Shown here one piece after another: positions 37,285 through 45,986 of a DNA stretch of 64,000 nucleotides. Source of the DNA: Fibrobacter sp. UWB11 (GTDB lineage: Bacteria > Fibrobacterota > Fibrobacteria > Fibrobacterales > Fibrobacteraceae); assembly GCF_900143015.1 (NCBI RefSeq), contig NZ_FSRT01000002.1, positions 496,001-560,000 of the forward strand. Direction: 5' to 3'. Made by a program: the position numbers and the translations under genes. The notes beneath the pieces were generated by a model. The model saw nothing but the letters and a program-made list of their open reading frames with translations, searched no databases and was not told the origin of the DNA. How positions within the stretch are numbered: position 1 is the stretch's first letter; every line of letters starts with the position of its first letter.

Positions 37285-38211
37285 TTAAGGCTTTTTAAAA
37301 ATAAATCTTTGGGACATTTGCTCTATCACCTTGTTGTAGTAATCTACCTGAACTTGATTCAAAGATATGGGCATCCATTTAGTATAACACTCCCTTGGAG
37401 AGATTAAGATTGCAACTTCAGGCGACATAGGATAATAAAGCTCCAAATCCTTATAGGTTAATTCCCCTTTACCCTTATACGAAGCACACACATTGACCAC
37501 TGGTTGGTCTGATGTTATAAACAATGTTCCGGTTTTATTAACCAGCGGGAAAATTTTCATATCATCCGACATGATTATATTATGAGCCAATCTAGTCGCA
37601 AAAATCCAGCGATAAACATTTTGTGTATTCAGTGACAATCTTTCAATTTCGCCACCCACCTGCTTTGCACATGAAATATATTTTTCTTGCATAAGAGGCG
37701 TCCGTATGTATTGTAAAACAACCCAAAGAATAAATTCCATCTCGTTATCTTCAATCGACCAATATGAGGGCGAAAAAGTTTCTATATTAGTTCGCCATTC
37801 TGGGATTTTCCCCTCAATAACGGAAAAAAGTTTTTCCTCGGTATTCTTTTCTAACCAATTCGCCGCGGCCTCCCATTTCACCTGTTTGCAAAATGCCCAA
37901 AATTCGTCTTTCAAAGAAAAACATTTTAACCAACCCATCAATAGGCCTTTCAAAGGTTCTTGAGAATCCTCTATCCAAGCACGATAAAGAAAGTTAAGCT
38001 GTTCGCCTGTCAATGGAGTGGTCTTATAAAAATACTGCTGATTTGCAACATTTTCAACTTTTGGGGTGAATGTATTGCCGTTAGTTTTATCTTGGCACTC
38101 TAAATGTTCGTTTACATCTACCCATGCTTTCAAATAGCATCTTGGTACATAGTGCTGACGACGAACGATATCATCTTCTAACTTTTTTTCGACTTCTTCA
38201 AATTCAGACAT
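37285..38211 (-). CDS. DUF4238 domain protein
   Basis: This 308-residue protein has the DUF4238 landmarks: RRQHYVPRCYLKAW near the N-terminus (residues about 17-30), LFITSDQPVVNV in the C-terminal third (about 230-241) and LYYPMSPEVAILI (about 258-270). Members are often found in defence islands and mobile elements; biochemical function is not known. The gene is AT-rich and stands alone, separated by about 190 bp from the restriction operon on the same strand. Confidence 0.85.
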   Translation of the reverse strand: MSEFEEVEKKLEDDIVRRQHYVPRCYLKAWVDVNEHLECQDKTNGNTFTPKVENVANQQYFYKTTPLTGEQLNFLYRAWIEDSQEPLKGLLMGWLKCFSLKDEFWAFCKQVKWEAAANWLEKNTEEKLFSVIEGKIPEWRTNIETFSPSYWSIEDNEMEFILWVVLQYIRTPLMQEKYISCAKQVGGEIERLSLNTQNVYRWIFATRLAHNIIMSDDMKIFPLVNKTGTLFITSDQPVVNVCASYKGKGELTYKDLELYYPMSPEVAILISPRECYTKWMPISLNQVQVDYYNKVIEQMSQRFIFKKP

Positions 38212-38397
38212 ACATAATCCTGCTCACAAAAAAATGCGAAATTTAAGGGAGCAATCTCAAATCACGCCTATAGACTAACTTTAGTTTATATTATTGTTAT
38301 TTCAAAAGTCGTAAAAAGTAAATTATATTTTGCTTACAATAAAATGTACAAACTAAATAGTTTATATCTAATTATCGTCATTATTTTGCGCAAATTG

Positions 38398-38553
38398 CTA
38401 CAAGTTTGCTAGAATTTCTTCTGACATTTGGCGAGCTTCTGGATAATCGGCGTTGATTCGCTTAGAATCTCTTATCTTTTCAAGAGCGTCCTTGGAACGG
38501 CCTTCGCTAATAATTCTTAATGGGAATTTAACCGTGTTCTCGTTCCGTTTATT
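38398..38553 (-). pseudogene. C-terminal gene fragment after the LlaJI-like gene
   Basis: An open frame without a start codon reads KFPLRIISEGRSKDALEKIR...EARQMSEEILANL to a stop at 38398. Just upstream, another frame gives EFDVEINGTRTRLN. Together they look like the end of a frameshifted gene directly following the restriction operon. Family unknown. Confidence 0.35.
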
Positions 38554-38567
38554 TCAACGTCAAATTC

Positions 38568-40487
38568 TTAATTAATCACATCAATTACTTTCGGAGAATG
38601 TGCGTTTGTTGCATCATTTCCCTTATACGCATTGATGGATTCCTTTAACTCGCTTACACTAATAGAATCGTCAATTTTATAATTGCAGATTTCCACAACG
38701 ATATAGTCTTCAGCGGAATGTGCGCTGCCAGAAAATCCATTTTTCCCCAATTCTATCTGCAATTTTTCAGCATCCATAACAGAGATGTTTTTCGAAATAT
38801 CCCCTCGAATAATTCGACCGTCATCTGCATAGCCGATAAATTTTTTGCAGCGTTTCAAATCGGGATGAATCGGGTATTTGAATCCGTCTTTTGTTCTGTA
38901 GAAATAAAATAGAAACGACTCAGGCTTTAATGCATCGGCAATAAAGTTGAAATAAGGTTGTTTTAAATAACCGATCATAGTCAGCTGATTGTCAACATTT
39001 TCTTTTGACTTTCTCTGCAAAGTCTGTGAAGTATCGAGTATTCCTGAAAAAACATCTTGGAATTGAACTTCGCCTCTTACCTTATTGAGTTCGTCTTTGC
39101 AGGATTTTCCTTTTATATACGCATCCCACACAAAAGACGGCCTTAAAAACAGCAGATATAATGGGACAAGAGTTTCAACACCCCAATCCATCATAGTCAC
39201 ATGCCCGCGAAGCTTTATGTTTTCCGTTTCATCAGAATCAGAAAGCATTGGGAACAAGAATGCGTTAAAGACGGTGCAATGATATTGACTGAAAATGTAA
39301 TCAAGGAAAGCTTTATGATAGACAAACTGCTTTACAACATCTTGAACACCGGGATTTCCACTAATTTTATTATTGGTTATACGAGGTAAATAGTATTTCC
39401 CGTCCAGAATGTAAAAGAGTTCTGAACCATCAGGATAATTGTATCTTGTAACAATGTCTGGAATTAGCGTCTCAACATTTTTGTCAAAGTTGCCATCTAA
39501 TTTCCACAACGGCTTTGGAATATGCCTTTTCAATGTTTCATACTCATTCCCAAATATCTGTCCGCAGGCTTTTTCCCAAACCAGGTTCATGCAGTTTGTC
39601 CCATAGAGACTATAAGAGTTCTCCTGCGAACTTGTTCCGGATGTGGCGACAAATGTGTAAAGCGTTTTTAAAAGATTCTGCTTTCTTGTGATAAATTGGT
39701 TTGCAATTTCTCGTTCTAGACGGTAGAGGATATAATCCGTATCGCCAAAGTCCTTCAAATCTAATTCACTTAGAAGGACCTCCGGCATATCAAAGAAATC
39801 CAATATCGTCAATTCCTTAAGATATTTGGAGCATTGAGTAACGATGCATTCATGAAGGCGCTTGAAATAATCAAAATCATCATTTTGCGACGAGCGTGTT
39901 TTCAGTTCCAGATAATAAGGGCGATTGTCTTTTATATAGGCAAAGGTTTCGTTAATTGTTCGGTCCCAGTCGATTTCACCATCGCCATTGGTTTCTATGA
40001 TTTCCTGAATGTTTGTATAGACACCGTTCTCGAAGTAATCCTGCAAAATGTGCAACGACAAAGCCAATTTGTTATACTCGTCTTTATCGTCCCTATTATG
40101 CAAATGAACCAATTCGCCTTTAGAATCGTATTTGCGAATAGCTTTAATTGCCAACTTCAATTCTTCGAGAATCTTTTCTTTATCGGAATATGTAGTGTAT
40201 TTAGGGTAGCAGAAGACTACTTTATCTTTTACAGCGACAATGCCAACAAAGTCAAACTTGTAGCTTGCTCCTGAAACTTCTTCTGCAGAATCCGCTATGA
40301 CAAGGTCGTCGTTGGTCAAATCCGCGAAATCAAGACTGTCTTTCTTGACAATTTTCACAATCCCGTATTTACGGAGTGTATTTATGTAGGCTTTTACATT
40401 TTCAGAGGTACATCCCAGACGCTCCCTAATCTCATTTAGGGAGTATCGCTTCAATTCTTGAAATAGGGATGGTTCTACTTTTGTCAT
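38568..40487 (-). CDS. LlaJI/McrC-like restriction nuclease subunit
   Basis: This 639-residue protein resembles the LlaJI restriction endonuclease family (McrC-like partner of a McrB-type GTPase). An N-terminal winged-helix-like part has LNEIRERLGCTSENVKAYINTLRKYGIV (about 14-41; read as LNEIRERLGCTSENV plus KAYINTLRKYGIV). The putative PD-(D/E)XK centre is LIPDIVTRY followed by YILDGKYYLPR (about 340-375), giving PD...DxK. It overlaps the GTPase gene by 4 bp (ATGA). With that GTPase and the methyltransferases it should cleave unmodified DNA by GTP-driven translocation. Recognition sequence cannot be read from sequence. Confidence 0.82.
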   Translation of the reverse strand: MTKVEPSLFQELKRYSLNEIRERLGCTSENVKAYINTLRKYGIVKIVKKDSLDFADLTNDDLVIADSAEEVSGASYKFDFVGIVAVKDKVVFCYPKYTTYSDKEKILEELKLAIKAIRKYDSKGELVHLHNRDDKDEYNKLALSLHILQDYFENGVYTNIQEIIETNGDGEIDWDRTINETFAYIKDNRPYYLELKTRSSQNDDFDYFKRLHECIVTQCSKYLKELTILDFFDMPEVLLSELDLKDFGDTDYILYRLEREIANQFITRKQNLLKTLYTFVATSGTSSQENSYSLYGTNCMNLVWEKACGQIFGNEYETLKRHIPKPLWKLDGNFDKNVETLIPDIVTRYNYPDGSELFYILDGKYYLPRITNNKISGNPGVQDVVKQFVYHKAFLDYIFSQYHCTVFNAFLFPMLSDSDETENIKLRGHVTMMDWGVETLVPLYLLFLRPSFVWDAYIKGKSCKDELNKVRGEVQFQDVFSGILDTSQTLQRKSKENVDNQLTMIGYLKQPYFNFIADALKPESFLFYFYRTKDGFKYPIHPDLKRCKKFIGYADDGRIIRGDISKNISVMDAEKLQIELGKNGFSGSAHSAEDYIVVEICNYKIDDSISVSELKESINAYKGNDATNAHSPKVIDVIN

Positions 40488-42169
40488 TTCTTGAAGTTAA
40501 AAATGCCTTGGCCGATTTCGTCAAACTTTTTGCATATATCCGAGAAACGCAACTTGCCAACAGCATTTTCATCGAAAAGGTCGCCAGGACGCATTTTTAC
40601 GGCATCTTCAAAGAGATACATCAGCACCTTGCTCTTGAAGGATTTGACAAATTCGTCGGCATTATCTTCTTTTTTGCCCTCAACCAACTTTAGTTTTTCT
40701 TCGGAAATAAAATAAGGACCAAGCAACTTATCTTCGTTGATTTTCATTTCTGTCAATTTGTCATTGATTGAATGACGAAGATCGTTCCACTTTACCCATT
40801 CACGACCAATGACTTTGCCGTCCGCATCTTTTTTGATTTCTACCGGAATGTCGTATTTTTCAATTCCCTCTTGGTTGTCATCAATACCGATGTATTCAAA
40901 TTCCCAACGACGCTTGAATGCGGTATCCATCGGGAATACGCCCTGGTCGGCACTGTTCATTGTCGCCCAGATGTACATATTGGAAGGAATGCAAAGTTCC
41001 TTTTCGTTAATTCCATTATCAGCAAGAAAATTCCTAATATCTTCGCTAGCAGCAATGGGATATTCGCTTACACCATTTTTACGATCAAGAAGTTGGAATA
41101 CGTCGCCAAAAACGGCAGCAACATTAGCCCGGTTAATTTCCTCAATAATAAGCAAAAAGTCATTATTGGAATTTTTCTTAGCGGCACAATACATACGCAT
41201 GAATGGGCCGGGAACATATTCGTATTTTATTTGCTTTTTATCATCGCTGTCTTGAACCGGCTTATATGTCCCGACAAATTGTGCATAACTATAATTGGGA
41301 TGAAATGTAACTCTTTCAACATACTTTATTTCAGTTTCTATTTCTGACGATCTTATTTGTGAAGCCTGCGCGCCCCTATAAATCCACCACATTTGGGGTT
41401 CAGAAAGTTCAAAGGTCTTTCGCAGTTCGTCAAGAGTCCAATCTTTTAAGAAATCTCCAAATTTAAAACCGATTGCATTTGCCCATTTGAGCGAATCGTT
41501 ACCTCCCTTTTTATTCTGAATGAGATCCTTAATAAAATCAATATCTGTCAGTTGCTCATCTTTCTCTATTTGAATTTCATCTGAAATCGGCTTTGCATTG
41601 GATCCTATATAAAGTTCATCTATTTTATCATACTCACAATAACTAGACAAATCTTTCCTCTGAATACTTTTCAACTCATCGGAATATTTGAATCCAATAG
41701 AATTTAACAAAGTTAATTTTCTGGATTTTGTAATAGCTTCAGCAATCGCGTTCCTAATTTCATCTTTTTTATCTTTACTAATCTTTTTTTGGTCTTCAAA
41801 AGGAGAAGATTGTTTATTTATTGTAAAACTTTTTCCGGTGCCTGGGGCTCCAAAAACAACTCGCTGCAAAGGAATGCCAGATAATTGGGTATTTGCGTTA
41901 AAACTTTGATTTGCGGCCCCATCTAGTTCTTCTTTTTGGACATCAATAATTTTCCCGCTTAAATTGTTTTTAGAAATAAATTTTCCCAAATCAGAACTAT
42001 TTGGAATATATGAAAGAAAATATTCTGTACTAGAACTCTTCGCCAATGTAAAGAAATCATCTTTATTTGCGGCCAAAGATAATCCAAGTTCATGAATAAA
42101 AAAATCTTTTATAAAAAGTGATTCGTCTAAATTTTGATAGACTTTATAATCACCTCGTGCAGGGCTCAA
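40484..42169 (-). CDS. McrB-like GTPase restriction subunit (AAA+)
   Basis: The visible 561-residue frame begins with TTG at 42169 and has no obvious ribosome site. A preceding 58-residue ORF in another frame probably supplies the true N-terminus. The AAA+ core has Walker A VVFGAPGTGKSFTI (about 103-116), Walker B FLLIIEEINRANVAAVFGDV, and the McrB hallmark MNSADQGVFPMDTAFKRRWEF (read as MNSADQG then AFKRRWEF), the equivalent of MNTADRS that marks GTP-using McrB. It powers the LlaJI/McrC-like subunit encoded next. Confidence 0.88.
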   Translation of the reverse strand: MSPARGDYKVYQNLDESLFIKDFFIHELGLSLAANKDDFFTLAKSSSTEYFLSYIPNSSDLGKFISKNNLSGKIIDVQKEELDGAANQSFNANTQLSGIPLQRVVFGAPGTGKSFTINKQSSPFEDQKKISKDKKDEIRNAIAEAITKSRKLTLLNSIGFKYSDELKSIQRKDLSSYCEYDKIDELYIGSNAKPISDEIQIEKDEQLTDIDFIKDLIQNKKGGNDSLKWANAIGFKFGDFLKDWTLDELRKTFELSEPQMWWIYRGAQASQIRSSEIETEIKYVERVTFHPNYSYAQFVGTYKPVQDSDDKKQIKYEYVPGPFMRMYCAAKKNSNNDFLLIIEEINRANVAAVFGDVFQLLDRKNGVSEYPIAASEDIRNFLADNGINEKELCIPSNMYIWATMNSADQGVFPMDTAFKRRWEFEYIGIDDNQEGIEKYDIPVEIKKDADGKVIGREWVKWNDLRHSINDKLTEMKINEDKLLGPYFISEEKLKLVEGKKEDNADEFVKSFKSKVLMYLFEDAVKMRPGDLFDENAVGKLRFSDICKKFDEIGQGIFNFKK

Positions 42170-42183
42170 TTTTAAATAGCCCT

Positions 42184-42360
42184 TTATATTTTTTTATCAA
42201 GTGAGGGCTTGAAATTATAATCATTATAAACAAAGGTGATGTATTCCTCAGTATTTTTAAACTCAAAGAACTCTTGAACATTCTTTGAGCTAAACTCCAC
42301 TTGTTTTCCATAACTTGGATCTAAGTCGTTTGTTCGAAATTTAACGATAAGGATCTTCAT
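42184..42360 (-). CDS. N-terminal piece of the McrB-like protein, out of frame at an A7 run
   Basis: ATG at 42360 overlaps the upstream methyltransferase stop (ATGA) and is preceded by GGAGG. It encodes MKILIVKFRTNDLDPSYGKQ ... NDYNFKPSLDKKI, 58 residues. The frame ends right after seven A (minus strand, 42189-42195). One added A would join it directly to the GTPase frame (KK-NIKGYLKLSPARG). Either this is a real frameshift, or slippage at A7 makes full-length and short forms. The piece looks like the DNA-reading N-terminal domain of McrB-like proteins. Confidence 0.7.
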   Translation of the reverse strand: MKILIVKFRTNDLDPSYGKQVEFSSKNVQEFFEFKNTEEYITFVYNDYNFKPSLDKKI

Positions 42361-43541
42361 TTAGTCCTCCTTTTCTTTAAAAATTCCATTAAGCTTTCGC
42401 CCATCGCTTTCCCTAAAAGCGGGGGAACTGCATTTCCTACTTGAACATAGGTCTCTTGTTGATTTCCAACAAAAACAAAATCATCTGGGAAAGACTGCAA
42501 TCGTGCCGCTTCACGAACAGAAAGGGTTCTGTTTTCTGTCGGATGGATATACATGTATCCATCCATTCCAATGTGCGCAATAACAGTCCAAGAAGGTTGG
42601 TCCATTATCAGACGTTTCAGTCTATCATGGAAAATATCTTCTCTAAACGGCAAAATTCTTCGGATTTCAGGAGGTAAATCCATATATTTACCTCCTTGAG
42701 GCATATGAGGAAAAACCTGTTTAGCTCTGTCATTAGACATTCTACAAATGTTGTTAGAGACAAATCTCGAGCTATGATTTGAACGCATTATTTTCTGATA
42801 TTCATTTAAGCGAGTATATTTAGAATACTCAACTTCCGAAACACGCCAATTATCCGTAATTCTAGGCAAATCACCAATAGCATCGCCAACGGTTACAAAA
42901 TGTTTCAAACCTTTCTTATCTTCTTGATCATAATAATGAGTTGGCTTTGGATAGGAAAATTTCAGTTTCGATTTCTTTTGGGCGACCAAAAGCATTCTTT
43001 TTCTTGTCTGTGGCACTCCATAATATACGCTGTTCAAAACTTGAACAGGCTTGATTACTTCATAGAGTCCTTCTCCACCATTTTCTTCTTTTCCAATACT
43101 TTCAATAATCTTGACAGCTGTATTAAATATCTTGCCGTTATACTTTGTTATAAAATTCGGAACATTCTCAATAACAAATATTTCGGGACGAAAATATTCA
43201 ACATACTTTAGGTATTCTAAAAACAGCTGATTTCTAGGATCCTTTTCTGTTGGCAAACCCGTAACAGAACGAATTTTTGCGTCTCCAATGGTTGAAAAAG
43301 TCGGGCAAGGAGGCCCTCCGATAATGACATCAACCTTTTTTTTACCAATAATCTTCGCAAATTTTTCGGGCGGAATCTCTCTTATGTCACCACAAATGGA
43401 TTTTGAATGTTTGTGATTTAGTGCGTGAGTTTTTACAATGGTTTCTATATTATCTATTCCTCCAATGCACCTAAAACCAGCCAATTCAAGCCCTGTTGAA
43501 AAGCCTCCTGCACCACAGAACAAATCAATAAATTCGTACAC
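42357..43541 (-). CDS. DNA cytosine-5 methyltransferase (copy 1, PCP motif)
   Basis: This 394-residue enzyme shows the m5C methyltransferase motifs in order: I FCGAGGFSTGLELAGF (about 7-22), IV GGPPCPTFSTIG (catalytic Cys, about 76), VI ENVPNF, VIII YGVPQTRKRMLLVAQ, and X VQVGNAVPPLLGKAMG. Motif IV reads PCP rather than the usual PCQ. It abuts the next methyltransferase gene with no gap. In LlaJI two such enzymes modify the two strands of an asymmetric site, and this pair may do the same. Confidence 0.93.
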   Translation of the reverse strand: MYEFIDLFCGAGGFSTGLELAGFRCIGGIDNIETIVKTHALNHKHSKSICGDIREIPPEKFAKIIGKKKVDVIIGGPPCPTFSTIGDAKIRSVTGLPTEKDPRNQLFLEYLKYVEYFRPEIFVIENVPNFITKYNGKIFNTAVKIIESIGKEENGGEGLYEVIKPVQVLNSVYYGVPQTRKRMLLVAQKKSKLKFSYPKPTHYYDQEDKKGLKHFVTVGDAIGDLPRITDNWRVSEVEYSKYTRLNEYQKIMRSNHSSRFVSNNICRMSNDRAKQVFPHMPQGGKYMDLPPEIRRILPFREDIFHDRLKRLIMDQPSWTVIAHIGMDGYMYIHPTENRTLSVREAARLQSFPDDFVFVGNQQETYVQVGNAVPPLLGKAMGESLMEFLKKRRTK

Positions 43542-44744
43542 TTAATTAACCTTTTTCAAAAATTTTTTGATAGCCTTTGCTAAAGCCTGTGCCATTAAGG
43601 GAGGCACGGCATTCCCAACTTGACGATACTGCTCTGTTTTAGAACCTTCAAAGAAAAAGTCATCTGGGAAAGATTGAACTCGAGCCGCTTCACGCACAGT
43701 AAAAGTTCGTTCCTGATTTGGATCAGGATGAATGAATAGATTTCCATCCTTGTAAAGGTGCGCGCAAATCGTTTTTCCTGGCTTACCCCATTCTTGAACA
43801 GTATATCTGTTTCCAAAATGCTTCGGATCGTGATTTACCAAATCGGGACGAACACACTGCAAATCTTTTAATTGCCAATTTTGATGCTCACTCAAAATAC
43901 GATAGCGCTCTCGATCTTTCTCATTCTGAGTTCTTGCCGTATGGTTATAAACAGACTTAAAACCATCAGGTTTTATTTTAGAAAGAAAATCGTTATGAAT
44001 ATCTGTTTCGTAATTTTCCCAAACTTCTTTGCCTTCAGAAGGGAGTACAAAAGGCAAATCCGAAATTGCATCCCTAATTGTCACATAAGGCGGCAACTTT
44101 GATTTTTCATCGTTGCTATTGGTCTTTACAACACTCTTATATATCTCTTCGGGCTCAATATCAAGATCGTTTCTGACGCCAATGAGTATGACTCTTTCTC
44201 GAATTTGTGGGACACCGTAATCAGCGGCGTTCAAGAGAATGATTTTAGAATCATCACAAACCTTATAAGTCTTACGCATTTTTGAAATTATTTCGTCAAA
44301 AATTCTTTTTCCCTTCGGTTTTGCTGTAAGGATTCCACGAACATTTTCAAAAACAAAAAACTTTGGTTTAAAATGATTCAACACCAGCAAATAATTTTCA
44401 AACAAGTAATTACGCGGATCATCCTTCATTGAATTTGGATCCTGAGCTCGACCCTGTGTCGAAAACGCCTGACAAGGAGGGCCTCCAACTAAGATGTCTA
44501 CATTCGAATCAATCCGTGATGACAATTCTTCCACAATATCTGGACGAGTAATATCATCGCATACAACGGCTTTCTCAATATCTGGAGCCTTGTAGCCATA
44601 GTGTTTCATTCTTGTCCGCAGAGTCTGGCAAGCAGTAGCATCCCATTCTAAGTGCAACAAAGCCTTAAAACCTTCTCGATAGAAGCCTTCAGATAACCCA
44701 CCACATCCGGCAAATAAATCAATAAATGTAAACTTCTTAGGCAT
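43542..44744 (-). CDS. DNA cytosine-5 methyltransferase (copy 2)
   Basis: This 400-residue m5C methyltransferase has motif I FAGCGGLSEGFYREGF, IV GGPPCQAFSTQGRAQD (catalytic Cys about 90), VI ENVRGILTA, VIII DYGVPQIRERVILIG and X RQVGNAVPPLMAQAL. The target recognition domain lies between VIII and IX (about 200-340) and differs from copies 1 and 3, so the three enzymes probably read different sequences or strands. Its start overlaps the end of the small helical protein gene by 8 bp. Confidence 0.94.
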   Translation of the reverse strand: MPKKFTFIDLFAGCGGLSEGFYREGFKALLHLEWDATACQTLRTRMKHYGYKAPDIEKAVVCDDITRPDIVEELSSRIDSNVDILVGGPPCQAFSTQGRAQDPNSMKDDPRNYLFENYLLVLNHFKPKFFVFENVRGILTAKPKGKRIFDEIISKMRKTYKVCDDSKIILLNAADYGVPQIRERVILIGVRNDLDIEPEEIYKSVVKTNSNDEKSKLPPYVTIRDAISDLPFVLPSEGKEVWENYETDIHNDFLSKIKPDGFKSVYNHTARTQNEKDRERYRILSEHQNWQLKDLQCVRPDLVNHDPKHFGNRYTVQEWGKPGKTICAHLYKDGNLFIHPDPNQERTFTVREAARVQSFPDDFFFEGSKTEQYRQVGNAVPPLMAQALAKAIKKFLKKVN

Positions 44745-45045
44745 CTTTCTTCAGTTGCTCAGACAGAGCTTTAATAAATTCAGCATAACGCTTTAACGCA
44801 TTGATTACGGTCGAATGTCCTTGTTTTCCGACTAACTCTTTTTCTCCGCCAACATCATACTTCTTGACAATTTGGTCAATACATTTTGGAAGTGTAATTA
44901 GAGAAACACGTTCTGCATCACATACTTTCTTTATTGCGTGAATATATTGAGGCACAGTTGATGGCAAACCAGATGGCGTGACTTGAGAATACCCACAATC
45001 AATAAGAAATTCTTCAAATAAATCCAAAAGTTTATTATCAGCCAT
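44737..45045 (-). CDS. Small helical protein, 102 aa, unknown
   Basis: ATG at 45045 (MADNKLLDLFEEFLID) is chosen for a GAGG 9 nt upstream; the longer frame reads back into the receiver gene. The all-helical pattern (LLDLFEEFLIDCGYS, then VPQYIHAIKKVCDAERVSL, then STVINALKRYAEFIKALS) recalls the SAM-like core-binding domain of tyrosine recombinases without a catalytic part. It overlaps the receiver gene by 8 bp upstream and methyltransferase 2 by 9 bp downstream, so it is an integral part of the operon. It might be a DNA-binding adaptor or regulator. Confidence 0.75.
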   Translation of the reverse strand: MADNKLLDLFEEFLIDCGYSQVTPSGLPSTVPQYIHAIKKVCDAERVSLITLPKCIDQIVKKYDVGGEKELVGKQGHSTVINALKRYAEFIKALSEQLKKDA

Positions 45046-45976
45046 TTGATGAGACCTCATTTGAAAGGTTTTTAAACACATTATGATATTTAATAATATT
45101 TTTTCGTATATTAATAATATCCTCGAAATTAAACTTTTTATCTTCTTTTGAAGTTTTCAGAATTTCATTTCCTTCAGCATCATATGCCGCCTGACAATGC
45201 GCTAATATATTTCGATTATCAATAATCTCAGATTTGTATGACTCGAGATTAAACTCTATGTCGCTTTCAGAGTCTTTCGCCTTTATCTTTTGAACAATGT
45301 AGTTAATAGCTCTAGCCGTTGTATACGACTCAAAACCTTGTTTAAATACAACATCCTTGATATTCTTAGTTCGCCAGACATGCGTACATTGCTTCTTACA
45401 ACTTGAACTCTCTAAAGAAGTCTTGTTACGTTCTTCAATTGTTCCAACAATGTAATCACGCATATTTTTCTCATTTTCTGAATCATTGCAATAGTCGGAA
45501 ACAATTTTTTTCATCACTACATCAAGTTCACTCACCTCGGACATGACAAGTCCACGAAGATTGCTTAGATCATTTAGTTTTTCCAAAGTTAAATTGATGA
45601 CTGATTTCATTTTTTCTTTTAGCTCATCATAGGAGCGATTGTCTTTTAAACGAAGAAATGAAATCCTGTCCAAATTCGTTGCAGGCGGATTATGAAGAGC
45701 TGAATAGAACAAAACTTCAGCATTAACACATTTCTTTCGAATCGCCGTTATGAAATCAAGACCGTCCCCGCCTTCGCCAATATTGTAATCAGAGAAAATA
45801 ACATCATATTTTTTTGACGGCGCTTTTTCTTCCGCCTCTCTTATGTTATCATACATATCAATACAAGGGTTGAAAAAAAGCCCTTGAACATAGGATTTAA
45901 TTTCTCCATCCATTTCTAAAGATTGATATTCTTCTTTTCTATCATCGACCCAAAGGATGTTGTATTGTAAACTCAT
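45038..45976 (-). CDS. Receiver-domain protein with HEPN-like C-terminal domain
   Basis: ATG (MSLQYNILWVDD) with GAGG upstream is preferred over a TTG 8 codons earlier. Residues 1-125 are a response-regulator receiver: acidic pair in LWVDDRKEEY (D11, D12), phospho-acceptor in VIFSDYNIGEGG (D63), S92 in LFYSA and K111 in LRLKDN. The C-terminal 180 residues have no DNA-binding motif. They are helical and contain EIIDNRNILAHCQ (R255-x4-H260), the Rx4-6H signature of HEPN RNases, plus a C-x3-C-x-H cluster (SCKKQCTH). The histidine-kinase-like partner is encoded directly upstream. I infer a phosphorylation-controlled effector. Confidence 0.78.
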   Translation of the reverse strand: MSLQYNILWVDDRKEEYQSLEMDGEIKSYVQGLFFNPCIDMYDNIREAEEKAPSKKYDVIFSDYNIGEGGDGLDFITAIRKKCVNAEVLFYSALHNPPATNLDRISFLRLKDNRSYDELKEKMKSVINLTLEKLNDLSNLRGLVMSEVSELDVVMKKIVSDYCNDSENEKNMRDYIVGTIEERNKTSLESSSCKKQCTHVWRTKNIKDVVFKQGFESYTTARAINYIVQKIKAKDSESDIEFNLESYKSEIIDNRNILAHCQAAYDAEGNEILKTSKEDKKFNFEDIINIRKNIIKYHNVFKNLSNEVSSNG

Positions 45977-45986
45977 TACGATAACC

